Origin: Cyclina sinensis
Lineage: Eukaryota > Mollusca > Bivalvia > Venerida > Veneridae
Assembly: GCA_012932295.1 (NCBI GenBank)
Contig: JAAONU010000003.1
Location: 26,150,361 to 26,214,360 of the forward strand
Direction: 5' to 3'
DNA: 64,000 nucleotides
Shown here: in pieces, positions 1 to 15,200 of the stretch
Layout of the letters: each line of letters starts with the position of its first letter
Numbering within the stretch: the first letter of the stretch is position 1
Translations under genes and position numbers: made by a program
The notes under the pieces: generated by a model
Databases searched by the model: none
The model's input: only the letters and a program-made list of their open reading frames with translations
What the model was told of the DNA's origin: nothing

Positions 1-154
1 TGTAGGCTTGTTTCCAGAAGGCTTGTGTACTTATCACTAAAGATGTGCAATGTTCCAAAACAGTTTACGATGATAAATAAGGTACTTTTCAATGAAACAT
101 AATAGAATTTGTTCATAACACTTTTGTAGTCAGATACAAATAATGTCATCGGCT

Positions 155-216
155 TCACAGGCAGATCAAGAGCACATAGGTAATCTGGAGGGCCACCAGA
201 ATCGGTAATGTAGAAC
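155..216 (-). CDS. Terminal exon: hydrophobic membrane segment and stop
   Basis: Phase 1 in. Reads STLPILVALQITYVLLICL followed by TGA at 157-155. One hydrophobic helix with essentially no cytoplasmic tail, as in ZP proteins that use a membrane or GPI-type C-terminal hydrophobic propeptide. The 3' UTR runs off the left edge; no AATAAA is seen between the stop and position 1. Confidence 0.8.
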
Positions 217-3200
217 CTAAAACAAACAGCAAACCATTTGGTAGCTAAATTACACGCTAGCCTATTTCTGTCTTCAAGTGAAAAGGGGGGTGTATAAAAA
301 GGCGTCGACGTTACATAGACAGCTTTACTTAAAATACACTGTCCACATGATAAATTGATTGACAGTCGAGCAAATGTTTGCAATAATGATTTGTCCGGCG
401 GAAAATGTCTGCATTCATTTACAAATTTGCTGAGAGAAATGAGTAAGGAATAAAACTTCTATGAAGAAACTGACCAATGGGCAAATATCCTACTAAACAA
501 AGTGACTTAGGAGCAAATGTCAACACGGACAACTTTTGTTTCCGTTTACATCCATATTTTTTAAAAGGATGTCTATGCTCAACACTTTTATTTTCAACCG
601 AGGAGTTACGTATTGTCGTAACCCAGATCCCACAGTCTGAACTTAAGATTTGATAATACATTACACGTCTAAGGAAAGTTTCAGCAAAATACCTATCATT
701 GGTGAGCCTGAATGCGGATCAATCACGTGCAAACGGCTTTTAACCCTGGCCAAGAATGCTTTACTCGTGTCGGCATCGCTGTATGTTTGGCTGCGAATGT
801 CTCTCTTCTGTCGGCTGCATGTTGTCTGTGAAAGCGGTATGTCAAATGCATAAAGCATATAAAATTGCTTTATTCATATATATATTGAACACCTAGTGTA
901 GATACTAGGTATAAACGAGGTTTATTGATTAATTATTCAGTATTCATATGCCTACGTGCTGGAAAATGACATAGACCACCAGTCATATTCCAAGTGACCT
1001 TCCATGCCAGTGATAAAATAGTAGCACTACTGAATATGCAGATCTATACGTTCAAAATGGCTTATGTTTTAACTTAAAAATTTAGAAATTTGATAACAAA
1101 ATTTATTTTCCCGACAAACTGTATATTTACCTAGTCTACAATCACTCTACAACACTGCTATATATGGGCTACATATGTTTTGTATTACAGTAAAAACAAT
1201 TCAAGACAATATCTTGTCTAGCGACGGAAGCCTTTGCTGGCATATGTGAACCCCACCTGTTTCAGCCAGTCAGTATACTAAAGAGATGTAAACGCTTTAA
1301 GCACACTGTGCTTTATAGTGTTAATTTCTGCAAAGCATTATGAAGAAATCTGTTGAATTTTTTAGGTTTTTTTTTAATTTTGTTTTTGTTTTTAAATGCT
1401 CAGCTGGGATATAGAGGATATTTGTTTGTTTTGGTGTAAGATCGAAATTTATTTCATCGAGTGATGGCAAGGATTTATATTTTCACGAGTGGCGCAGCCA
1501 CGAGTTATCGATCTTACACCAAAAACAAACAAATTTTCTTTTTAGTTCATGCTTTTCAATGGATTATTTGAATTATTTCTCATTTTTAATGTTTTACCTA
1601 TCCAAGTGTTCCCCGTCTGGTGCCCCACTTTCCTGCTTCTTCACGTGCTAACACATGTATATTTCGTAATAAAAATAGTTCCAGATAAACTCTCATTTTT
1701 AATATATAATTCACTAGACAGGGTCTTATTCATTTATTATTTTATGTCAAACAGAAAAAAGAAATCGTTTTGTAAATTTATTTAGAGTAAACAACAGTTT
1801 TAGGCTGATAAAGCTATTGAATTACTGCGCGTGAATCGAAGTCAGCTCAGTTCAATCCGCCATTTTTTTTTTCATTCACAACGTGTGTGGGAATTATAAA
1901 CAAAACAAGGATTTAAATCAAACTAGTGAACGAACATCATAACAGGTATATTATTTGCCTAATTCATATTAATTAGAATCAGTGTCACTGTCAGGTAGCA
2001 TCCTGATACGTTTGTATGGCCTTATTATCGGCGAACACGGATCAACGGCTGCAGACAACTCAAGTTGTACTTTTGTACATGTATATGGGGTTCATTTAAG
2101 GAAAAAAAAGTAGTTCCGTAGCAGTGAAATTATCAAAATGATAATTTCACTGTTTGAAACAGTGAGATTATCAGGATTTAATCTACTGATATATTTCAAT
2201 AATCCATTGAAAAGCATGAAATAAAACGGATTAAACAGTCTGGTTTAAGCTGTTTGTCTGGATTATTTTTGTAGATACGACAGTCACCCGTCTTACATAT
2301 TTAGGAATTTGGCCGAGGTGAATACCGTTTGTCGCAGTAAAAATCCCTGACAGGTATTGATATATACAGACCAGAGTAAAACACAAGAAAGGGCATATTT
2401 TCATGCACACGATTTTAAGAGCATGAAACCAAAAACAACCTAAATTTTAGGCGTTACCATGCATTACCTACTGTGCAATATTATAATATTGCACGGCTGT
2501 TATTGTGCAGCTAGCATTCGAAAACAATATCCACCTCTTCAGAATATCAGCTTCGCCCCTTCAGTTATTTTATAATCTACAAGTGTGCGGAGACTGCATA
2601 CAGAAAATTAATGCAGAATTGTTTTGACTATAATACATATCCTGTTAGTTTAGTATATTTTATCTTTGCAAGAGAAACTTGATCTTAAATGTCTTAAAGT
2701 CGACTGTTTTTTTAATGATTTGATCTAAACAATTTGCAATGAATTGAAAAATCCCAAAACTTACATCACAAGAGGTTGATGACTTCTCAGGGCAGACGAT
2801 GACGTCACAGACCAACAGCACATACTCATCATTGTAGAACCTAAATGCCCGTATAATAGCGACAGCTGTTCCATCAGTATTATCAGTGAAGTTGGAGACT
2901 ATGTCACTGTTAATGTTACACCTGGAAATTAATGAAACAACTTATTTCTGATATGCCATTATCATGCTTTTACTCGAAACGTACAAGGAAACGTACAGGT
3001 CCCGATGGTTACGAGTTCGGTCCTTGGTTTGAATTCCAGCAAGAGCAAAAAGTGATTTTTGTGGCCATGCCTAGTAGCTGAAAATGTCATGAAAGATGGC
3101 TTTTTTCAACTCATTAATCAAGTCTCCAGAGAAACAAACATTTCTTGTCCACTTATCACAAACTTTCTCTCATTCATATGTGTGAAATGTCTGTCTTTTT

Positions 3201-6200
3201 ATGACTGTTTGTAGGTCTGCTTAGTTTGCCCTGTCTGAAACTTCAAAAGAAGACATTAAGAGGGAATGCATTTTATAAGAACCAGTTTTCATGCCCCCTG
3301 ACCCATACCCCTTCTCTTTGACAAGTTCCTTGTGTAGTAAAAATGACTACGCAAGAGCATTATTTCAAACTTAATGAAATGATGGAAGAAACTTGAATCA
3401 AGATAATGATGGAAGAGTTAGAGGAAGAGTAGTTGAAGAAAGATGATGATGATTATGATTAGGAAATCGGAAATGCCTGCGTAACATCAAAACAATACTT
3501 ACCCTCCCTTTGAAATCAGTGTAACTCTCATGTCCGCTCTGCTCAGTGTACCGGGCTCTGCTGTGCACTTAGTTACCTCAAGAATATATTCCTCTATAAA
3601 AGACAAGGCCATCTTTTTTCAGAGTTAATTTGGTAACATGCAAAAGTGATATCTACAGCATTTATTGGTTGTTTTAATACATTTTTATTACAGCAAGGAC
3701 TAAGTTTGTCACACTAATTTAAACCTACAAGGCCAAGTTCTGGTATTTATACGAAAAAGTTGATCACTCGTGCAATTAAATAATGTCACCTTCTTTGCAA
3801 AGGAAAAACTAACGATAGAAATTTATAAATATGTAACAAACTTGGAAAAGATATGGTCCATGCAATCGCATCCCCGATGTTCGATGTTGTTGTGTTTAAA
3901 TACGATGTCACAAAGTAAGAGGGAGTGATATTCTTTTCACTTTCCAACGACAGCCTGTAGTAATAAATGTTAATTTAGCTAAACAAACTTGACAATTGAA
4001 TCATTAATCTCGAATTTTGAATGTAATTCGACATTCCAATTCTGAATTTTTTTAAATTGAATATTATGCAAGCATGACATTTCAATTTTCATTTTTTTTT
4101 TATTTGAATTTTGGCACATCATCTGACTTTTGACTTTGGAATTACTTGAATTCTAAATGTTGTGCGAGCACGACATTCAACGTTCGATTAATCATTTGTA
4201 TTTGAATGTTGTCAGTTATGCTAGAAGTATCCGAATGTCTTGCTAGCATAGCACTGAAATGAAATGATAAAATTTTTAATGTCGTGCTAGCATAATAAAC
4301 ACTATTCAAGAGATTCGAAATGCATTTAAAATAGTGCTAGTACAACATTCCTAAACATATTATTAAGATACGAAAGCCAAATACCGGGCTAGCACATCAT
4401 TCAAAAAACAAGTGAATAAAAATATTGTTACGATGTTCCGGTCAGGTAAATTTTCACATAGTCATGGCTCTTTACCATATAAAATATGCTAGTATCGCTT
4501 CTGGGTTATTCCTCAGCAATCTATTGCTTTAATTCCACAAACTTGTTTTATGAAGCTCTACAAGCTTGAAGGGTTGCGCATATAGTTGGGATGTATGTGT
4601 AAGATGAATTTTCCTATGGTTATGACTATTTGCCTTTGGAATAGAACAATTTCTTTTCCAGGCTGTTTCTCGGTATGCAAAAGCCAAAGACTTGGTTTCA
4701 ATCCAACTTTATGTGAAGCTTCACACGCAAGAGGAAACGGGTGCAATGTCGGGTAATTGGAGTATTGTTTAATACCTGGCCAATATAACCCACAGTAAGG
4801 ACAAGGCACGTTTTTGAATATTCTTCAGTGTAATAACTATTTTATTTAAGATTATACAAACACTTCTAAAGATTTTACACTAAAACATAAGTAAATAAAA
4901 TTATGTCTTAATTCTTAAAATCAATTTTGTAACCAAAACCAAAACAGATAAAACAAAAAAAAACACACACACAACGGGAAAATGTATGCCAGTAATAATC
5001 TGATCATTGTGTTTTATTGTTCGAGATTCAAACAGGAATATGAAACAGTGACCTTCAAGTCAGTCACTATAACTACCCTACCAAAACAATCAGGCTTATT
5101 CTGTCATTTCCGGGATTTTCCGATATTGACCTAATGCATAGTAAGATTCAATAATACACACAAATTCAATATATGTTAATCGCACATGTAAATGTTATAT
5201 CTAAAAAAACATACTTCATATGCGATTCTCGTAGAGTTCACTGATGGTCAGTGAATAAATTATAAATAACATACGCTATGTTGTAGCTTTCATTGACCGT
5301 CAAAGTGACTCCGCTGTCGGGCAGTTCCTTACACGTAATACTCAATACAGTCAAAGATTTCCCGCCAAGAATTCGTTTCAGTAAGATACCTTGATACGAC
5401 CCAAATGTGAACACAATTGGTAGATCCTGTAATGAACAGAAAAGTCTTTATTCAAAAGACATTACGCGGCAAGTAGTCCCGGCATCCTGAATCTTTTCAC
5501 AGTTAGTCATAAGTCATAAAGATTAAGTAACGGTGTCTTCATACTTAGCTTAAAAATCAATTAATCTACAGTAATGGACATGATGGAATGGTCCTAAAAA
5601 CTTAACCTAGTTAACTTTTTTCTCTGATAGCGGAAATTATAGTTGCCATGGTGACCAATGCACACCATGAACAGCATACGCATTCATGCAATTCTATTTT
5701 TTGTGCACTGCTTGAGTTGTTATTCAGCAGGATTTCATTTAACGTCCCTAAACTGTCCGAATAATAAATGGAAACAGAAGGGTAAGAGTTAAATTCAGTT
5801 AATGCAAGGTAATGGGCAACGGCAACTTTGTGTGTGTATATTTTACGTTATTGATGAAGTAAGTAACCTTTGAGCATCCCTCTATTTTCGCCGCTGTCGC
5901 ATTGATACTGGAGACTGGACAGATAGTCTGATTGTCCGATGTATAATTCTGGACGGCGAAGTAATGAGTATTCTCGGGTAAGTCGTAGACATTTATACTG
6001 TTGTCTGGATTGCAGATGTATTTGTAAGTCTCTGAAATAAGAGTACAGACACGTTTGACTCAGAGAATGTACTAGTGTAAATTGTGCAAAATAAAGGCAC
6101 TGAATTCTTTTCTATTGAATGCAAAAATGTAAATGCTCAGTCTCAAAACATTTTGATTATTCCTCATAAAATGTCTTAAAGAAATTTGTTTAACCTTGAC

Positions 6201-9200
6201 CATCAGAATACCCGTGACGATGCCAAAATTTTTCATACCGTTTTTATTGTACAATTTTCCCTGTACTTTACTGTAAAGAGGGAATATTAATAAAGAAAAT
6301 ATAATTTTCAATATTTTCATCTTTTTTTTCAGATATAGCGTTAATTGAAATTTAATAAATCCTTACCTGAAGTAGGGTTGAGAGAATGTAATGTTTACAT
6401 TTCTAGATATTACCGAACCTTACTAATGAAAAGATTTATTCATCATATTTACTTGAATCCACTTGTATGATCTTGGCGACGCTACCTTCAGGGCGATCTA
6501 GAATATTAATTTAAAACAAATTTCAATATACTGCCATTTTTCATAATAATTTACAAGTACGAATGTAAGTCGAAAAGCTGTGACTTTGTTTACGAGTTTT
6601 CTCGGGTATTGGACATACATATCTTGATGTTGTACCAAAATGTTGCAAATTATACAGATACTGCATCAATGGTGTCAAACTGTACAACCACTGCTCTCTT
6701 ACAGATTACTCTAACTGCTTTGTCTTACCTCCATTCACACTATTCGTAATAGCACACATTATCAAGCACTGTGACTTCATATGAAGAAAATTACCATGCC
6801 TAGTAGAATTAACAAAAGCATAAGAACATAAAGAGTTGCATTAGATTAAAACATCTTTTTGTGGGGAAAACAGTAAATATATCATGCATCTATTGTATAG
6901 AATATTGTGAAAAACATGTTTTCAAAAATGTTTTGCCATGTGGGAATTTGAATTATTTAAATAAACAATAGATTTTTAACTGATATTGACAGTCATAGAG
7001 TTTCTACGGAATTTGATGACACTGGAATACGATGACGTAACCAGGCCCAAAAGTGAACATGGAAATCAAGATAAATTTAACTTACCTGTTCCTGTTGGTG
7101 TGGTACTTTGTGTAGCTTTAAAATCCGGTAAACTTATTGTGGGTAGAACTTCTACAGTTGGAGGTTTTTCAATGGCAGACGATACCTTCTTTGTAAAATC
7201 TAGAAAGAAATCAAATTGTCAGTACATTAAATGCAAGATTATTCTTAAATGGTATTTGTCTTTGAAAAGTTATCTCGATTAGTGTTCGCAAAACGAAAAC
7301 TATAAAAATACCTTTAGCAAGAAGTGACTTTTATTCATTTCATGTTTTTTTCTGCAGACTGTTAAAGAAGAAAATCTTCGCTGTCTCAAACAATCGAGTG
7401 AGTTTGTGTATTTAATTAAATGCCGCGATCAAGAAATCGGACAGACCCAAAGAAAAGACTCGGAAACCCAACAGAGCTAAAGGTGCTTTTTCAGAACTGA
7501 CTCTAGTAAAATCAAAGTAATCAACTTAAAAATGGTTCAGAAACCTGTTGAGCAGTGCAATATTGTAGAGATTCTCTGATATAATGTTTAAACTTAATCA
7601 TTACAGGCCAATAGTTTATGCGCTTCTATAAACTAATTGGAGTCTTATGATATTGTTATATGAATAATTATAAATGTATGTATATTACATCCCGTCTGCT
7701 AACCTTTACAAAGGAAGAAAATAACCGGCAACGTTTGCTCGTGCAATGCACCATCAAACCTACTTGTCATGAATGTACATACCGTCAGGTGTGACGTCAG
7801 TATCGGGTGTAACAATTGTCACAGACCTGGTTGTACCATCTTTCCCAGGCACTGTGCTTGCAGTGCTTACAGCATCTCTTGTCACAGGCTTAATTGTAGC
7901 ACCTTCTAAAAAGAACGGGGATAGGCTTAACTGCAACTTTCCAAACCATCTTAAACAGTATTTCAGCTATAGGTTGTCAGCTTACCTCGCCATCTTTCCA
8001 TTAAAGTATCAATATTTAAGATAGTCCAAACATAAGTTTGCAACAGTATGAAAATAAGATTTCTTTGATAATTTCTAAATCATGCAAAACTCCGCAGTTT
8101 CAAGAACTCAGGTGTAAAATATTGAGCATAGATTATTTGCTGTCATGACTGTGTCATTAATAAGAATTCTTTTTCAAAAATGTTGCTAGCAGATCTTTAC
8201 TGTAGAATATTAAAAAAAAGTATAATCTGTAATTTCGTCGGTAAAAAGTCAATGGTATAGAAGATAATACTGAAGAAGCAAACACTATATTAAGCTATAA
8301 GATCAACAGACATGCTATTCTGTCAACAGATGTCATGATGAAAATTTTAATGCCCTATTTCAGGTAACAATTTTAAGAAGTTTTTTTTTTCAAGTTAAGG
8401 TATGTTTCGTGATATTTCCTATATTTTATTTGATCTAGATTAGGCTAGCAGGTAAGCTAACCAGTTTTAAGAACATCTTTAATGCTCTAAACTCTTTACC
8501 CTTTGTCGTAGTTGTTACAACATCCGGAATGGTCTCTGGTTGTCTCGATAAAGCCTTTAGCACTGAAAATGAAACAGTGACAATAATGCATTTAAACAAA
8601 GCTTCATAACAATCCGACTAGAATAAAAATGGCTATACTTTTTATGAAGCAAAAACGTTATTATTTTCTAGAACGTTCCACGAGTTATAATAAATGAACC
8701 TTATTAAAGGCAAATCTTAAGAAAGACTTTACCAAACCAACAAAACCATTTTGAATATTAAAGATTTAAAGCCACCAGGTCTAATATACAGTTTCTACTG
8801 TTAAATGAACCTTATTAAAGGCAAATCTTAAGCAAGACTTTACCAAACCAACAAAACCATTTTGAATATTAAAGATTTAAAGCCACCAGGTCTAATATAC
8901 AGTTTCTACTGTTAAATGAACCTTATTAAAGGCAAATCTTAAGCAAGACTTTACCAAACCAACAAAACCATTTTGAATATTAAAGATTTAAAGCCACCAG
9001 GTCTAATATACAGTTTCTACTGTTGTTCGTTGCATGCAAGAGTTTAACTAAATAATAAATTGATAAAAATAAAATACATAAAAAAAAAGAAAATTGGTAG
9101 AACATATGAATGTTCCTGATAGTAACACTAATTCAAAATGGTTGTATTTTCAATACTTTTCTGGGTATAAATTGTAGTATTATTATTGCTATAAAAACTA

Positions 9201-12200
9201 CAGTTATCACTGAATGTGATATATACCCCGACATTACCGCCTTGTCAAAAGCAAATGGGGATAATATCGGTTGAGAACTAAATAATTATTAAATTATTGA
9301 TTCTTTTTTGTCCTTGGGACAGTCATACTGGGCCCAGGCCTTAGGCCTCAGATCCAATTTGACTGCCCTCTAACAAATAAAAGGGTCTATATCAAATCAA
9401 TTATTTAATAACCCATAATAATTAATAAACATGGCCAGGTAGTGTTATGATTCTTAAAACATTGCACTTTCTATTACTTCATCTATCTATTGATTGGAAT
9501 ATCAAGCATATCCTTTGAACAAATTTTGAGTAATTCTTCAAATAAGCGTAGAGAAAATAATTAAGAAAGGTAATAAAATTTTGAGCACGGTAGAGTTATA
9601 GTTCTTTGATACTGCATTCCTTCTATTATCCTCTATCAACAGGTGTAATATCCAACTCGCCCAAAACAGGTTCAACTATTCACTAGCTTCAGGAAGGGGA
9701 GATTACTGCAGAAAATGGTCGCCACAGTTATGTAAGTTGGCAGTGTCATGACCTTTGGTACTTGTTAGTAATAGTGTACAGTGCCTAGTAACTGCTTTTT
9801 GTTGAAGTTGAAAATACCGAAGTTGCAAGGAAAAAAGGATGCCACCGTTATGTAACTTGCTAGCTGCAAAAACAAGAAAGTAGGTCAGTAGGTTAAGGTA
9901 AATGTCGGCTAATGTCAAAGTTAAAATCTACATGCAAAAAAAATATAAGTTTAGTTAAAATTTCCATACTATAGTTGCAAAAACAGAAGAAAATAGATCG
10001 AGATGAAAGTCGAGGTCACATAAAAGTCAAGGGATAAGTTTATTATGTGTACATAAAAAGTTCTTAAAAATCATTAAGGGAATTATTTGTTTTTCTTTAC
10101 ATGTCTATTAAAATTAAGTGACCCCCCACTGCTGGTCATTTTTATCCATAGGGTGATAATTTGAACAATCTTTCTAAAGGTCAAGTATACAGTGCTACCT
10201 ACCAAATATCTAAGTTCTACTGCCTACAATTTCTGACTAGAAGATTTTCAAAGAGTTTGTATTTTATATAAATAGGACCACTGGGGAAGGGTTTTGAAGA
10301 ATAATTTTGACCCCAGGGACATAATTTGTACAAATCTGGTAGATGTCTCCTTAACAATGCTACAAACAAAATATCTAAGCTCTAGGACATGAAGATTCAG
10401 ACCGGAATATTTACCAAGTTTTTCCTACACAACATTATATAGAACAATAGACCACCAGATCAGAGTTGACTTTTGACCATAGGGATATCAGTTGAACAAT
10501 CTTTGCAGAAGTAAGATATATAATGCTACTTATCGAATATGTAAGGTCTTAAGCCTATAATTTCTGGGAAGAGGATTTTAAAAGATAAATTGTATTCTAC
10601 ACAAAAAGGATGAACGAAGTCATTTTTGACCCAAAAGCACATAATTTGAACTATCTTGTTATAGGATCTCTAGATGACGCTCTACGCAAAAATATAAACC
10701 CTTGGCCCTGTGGTTCCAATCGCCTTTATCATTTATGCTCCTAACAAGCATTATAACATATTAATAAAACTTATAAAGTTCAATAACTTAAAACTAGTGG
10801 CAGCCAGAGTTATAGTTCTTGTACACTGCACTTCATGCCCACCCCTCCCCCCCACCCCTCTATCAATGTGCAAAATATCAACAGCCTTTAATAGTTTTAG
10901 AGTTATGTCCCTTTCAAGCAAAATGTACTAAGGAGAGATAATGAGAAACTAGATAAGATGAGTTATTGTTCATCTGCACTGCTATTACTCTCAATGTTCT
11001 CTACCATTGTATGAAGTTTTAAGTAAACCCTTCCAATGGTTTTTGAGTTATACTCTGGACAAAACCGGAACAGACGGAAGACGGACAAGTCAACGACTAT
11101 ACGCTCTCCCTTCGGGGAGCATAATAAAAAATCTACATCCCTTCTATCGTTTTGAATGTGCTTTTTCAGGAATTTACAAGTTTAAATTGCACGCAAATCT
11201 GTTATGGATTGTTTTGCACCTTTTTGGCAAATGAAAGGACCTTTGGAACGCTTGCAGTCACAGTGGGAATTCCACAGGTAATCAAACTTTCGTAAATAGT
11301 CAACACATCCAGTATCGTTTCCCGGCCTGCCTGATGCCCAGCCGTTGAACGTCATTTGGGAACCATCTAACCACCGGTGTTCTTTATAGAACTCATCATA
11401 CCGGGCACCAATCCACACGTAGATAAGGTCAGCAGCTATGAAAATATACAAAAAAAAATCAAAGATTTTAAGAAATTAGTGGGTTCGTTGACATTAAAAC
11501 AGCAATAAACTCTGTACACTGTTTACATCACCTTTCTAGGTTCTCTATTGGGTCGAATTATTGACTGACCACATACAAGTTACTTTTTCCAAATTGAGCC
11601 CAAAAGTTGTAGGAAACAAGGAAAATATAACATGAATCCAGTTAAAGCATTAGACAAAAATATTTCCTCAGATGATAATTAAAAGTGATTCTGATTAATG
11701 TAGGCTGGTCTAACAAAATTGCCGATTTAATGGTCCAACAAACTGATGCAAAAATACCTGAAATTTTTTGTCTTATGTACTGGTGCTCCTGTTCATTCTC
11801 GACTTTGACCAAACTCGCCCCAACAGTTTCGCAGTAACTCTGAAAGCATAATGCAAAAATAGTTATAATGAGGGTTATAAACGGACATTTCAAATGTCAA
11901 CAGTAAAACAACAAGAAATGTTTGTAAAACATAAATGCCCCCCGGCAGCACCTAATTGCTTGTGGTTGGGCCAAAGCGTTCTCTAGTTATTGATTAGAAA
12001 CCGTTTTTAGGATGAAAGTCCCTGTGATCTTGACCTTTAACCTAATGACCTCAAAATCAATAGGGGTCATTAACTGGTCATGACCAACCAGCATACCAAA
12101 TTTGGTGAACCTAGGTCAAAGCATTCTCTAGTTATTGATCGGAAACCGTTTTTAGAGTCAAAGTCTCTGTGAGCTTGACCTTTGATCTAATGACCTCAAT

Positions 12201-15200
12201 ATTAATAGAGGGTCATCTACTGGGGATGACCAATCAGCATATCAAGTTTGGTGAACCTAGGTCAAAGCGTTCTCTAGTTATTGATCAGAAACCGTTTTTA
12301 AGATGAAGGTCCCTGTGATCTTGACCTTTGACCTAATGATCTCAAAGTCAATAGGGGTCATCTACTGGTGATGACCAACCAGTATACCAAGTCTGGTGAA
12401 CCTAGGTCAAAGCGTTCTCTAGTTATTGATCGGAAACCGTTTTTAGGATGAAGGTCCCTGTGAGCCTGACCTTTGATTTAATGACCTCAAAATCAATATG
12501 GGTCATCTACTGGTGATGACCAACCAGCATACCAAGGTTGTAGAACCTAGGTCAAAGCGTTCTCTAGTTATTGATCGGAAACCGTTTTAAGGATTAAAGT
12601 CTCTGTGATCTTGACCTTTGACCTAATGACCTCAAAGTCAATAGGGGTCATCTACTGGTGATGACCAACCAGCATACCAAGTTTGTAGAACCTAGGTCAA
12701 AGCGTTCTCTAGTTATTGATCGGAAACCGTTTTTAGGATGAAGGTCCCTGTGAGCTTGACCTTTGATCTAATGACCTCAAAATCAATAGGGGTCATCTTC
12801 TGGTGATAACCAACCAGCATACCAAGTTTGGTGAACCTAGGTCAAAGCGTTCTCTAGTTATTGGTCGGAAACCGTTTCTACCTACAAGGTCAATGTGACC
12901 TTGACCTTTGACCCCTTGACCCCAAAATCAATAGGGGTCATCTACTGGTGATGAAAAATCATCCTACCAAGTTTGAAGTTCCTAGGCGTAAGCGTTCTTT
13001 AGTTATTGGTCGGAAACCGTTTCTTCCTACAAGGTCAATGTGACCTTGACCTTTGACCCCTTGACCCCAAAATCAATAGGGGTCATCTACTGGTGATAGA
13101 CAATCATCCTACTAAGTTTGAAGTTCCTAGGCCTAAGCATTCTTTAGTTATTGGTCGGAAACCATTTGGTCTACGGACCGACGGACCGACCGACAGACAG
13201 ACAAATGCAAAGCAATATACCCCCTCTTCTTTGAAGTGGGGGCATAATAAGAGCATTGGTGTATAAACTCAATGCAAAACGAAAACACCACAGAAGAGGG
13301 AAAAGACTCGTGTGAATGATGGAAAATTGCTATAAAGTGATCATTTCTGTAGCTGAGAAAATGTAGAAAAAAATCAGCAGCAGTGTCATCATCATCGTTA
13401 AAATCACCATAATCATCATAATCATCAGCATTAGAAGAACCATCAGCAAAATAAATATCAACAATAGCTTTATCATCATCACCGACATCATCTATTGCAT
13501 AAAGATCATACTAGTAATCACTGTAATCACCGATACAAAAGTATCACGTAATTCAGTCACAAAGTTATTTATAAGTGAGTTCTAACAATGTTTTGAAAAG
13601 CATGGTAAAAAGTGAATTCGGCTTTACATAGCTGATGATATATTTACAGAATTATATTTCAATCCAACAGTATCACATACCTTCGCGTCTTCCCATCCAC
13701 GATGAACACGTGACATTAAATAGCATTTGTTTCCAAACTTTTCCCAGCCTATATCACAGCCTAAAATATGAACCAAGTAAAACAGGCAGGGATCTGGTAA
13801 GGGTTTTTCGTGTCTTGACTATATTGGCATTCAAAAGTTCTTGCATATTCCATGTATAATTACTCTTGAAATTGACATTAATAATTGGTCAAATAAACGC
13901 CTAATACGAAAATCAACCAGTCAGAGGTCAGAATTTGTTTTCGTCAAATCAGTTCGAATTAATGTGGTAAACAGCAATAAGATAAAAAAACAAAGGAAAA
14001 CAAGAACAAACCTGTAACAACACTAGGCAAAAAGATAAAACTACACTTTTTCCCTTTAATTTAGACACTGCAAATGTTTTGGACAACTGAAGTACATTAA
14101 AAGCTTACTTTTCTCACAAATGTATGGGCTGGGAGCCTTGAAACAGTCTGGTCTAGAATTCCAAAGATAGTCGTAAATGTTATTGTACTCCACGCATCCT
14201 TTCGTGTCTCCTGGCTGGCCTGGTCCCCAGCTGTTAACTGTCATAGAAGAGCCATCTATCCAACGATGTTCCCTAGCCCTGTGGTCAAACAGGGCACCAA
14301 CCCACGCGGATTTGATGTTAATCCCTATAAAAAGATAAATAGGTAAACTGTAACAATGTTAATCAAAGGACTGAAAGTGCTCATATCAAACTAAGCTATG
14401 AAGGAGCGATAGGATATATGAAGAACTGAGAAAAGGAAGTAACCACATCACACTAAATCACTGGATTTCCCTAAGTGTTAATTTTTAATACTTTTTCCTG
14501 TCAAAAGGTCCATCAGATACGTACATAATGTATATAAAGCAACAAGTTCGCCTGACCTAGAAGATACAAGCAAAAGCAAGTTTAGGTAGCAGAGTTTGCA
14601 TCCCGAGAAGTACTTATTTTAGTTAAGACAGTGACACCGCGAAACAATTATTATATGTATTTCAGACAAAAAAAAAATCACTTCCGTAATTTATTCCGTA
14701 CTCCAAGCAGTGAGTATCGTTATCTTTTCAGTGCTTTGATTTCCAGGTTTTATCAAGTAAAATAGTGAAAACTTTTCCAAAAATTCTTCAGCTACTTAAC
14801 AACAAAAGTTCTGAAAAAGTCCCCGTTTCCTAAAATGTGTGCACATAACAGGTCCCAGATCCACCCTTTCAACACAGTTTTCCAGTAGTTCGTTTACGCT
14901 TCAAAACAATGTCATATAACTTCCTTATACCTTTTTCTAATTTTTAGCAGACGATAAATTAAGAAATTAAATCTAATGTATATTACTAAATATGCTCCCT
15001 ATGCTTCGCAATAAATTTCGTGTAGAAAACTTTTTTAGAAGATACAAATAAAACAGCGTTTTGATCTACGGTGATTTTAAATGACATTTTTAAAATACAT
15101 AGTTTATTTTAAAAAAGACAGACCATGTTAAAAAACAGAAACGGACGCATGTCGCTTTCGTTAGACAATTAGGCTAAACGCACGTGCGTATTGGCGAGAA

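Noticed and set aside
4558..4809. 83-codon open frame on the minus strand inside the ZP gene
   Set aside because: No resemblance to ZP or any family I know, and the phases of the neighbouring exons are already satisfied by 3842-3954.
6986..7282. 98-codon plus-strand open frame
   Set aside because: Antisense shadow of the stalk exon at 7086-7199, which has proper splice sites on the minus strand. The frame at 7773-8024 is likewise a shadow of 7783-7905.
8691..9023. CRISPR-like array
   Set aside because: Three contiguous full-length tandem units with no spacers, in an animal intron.
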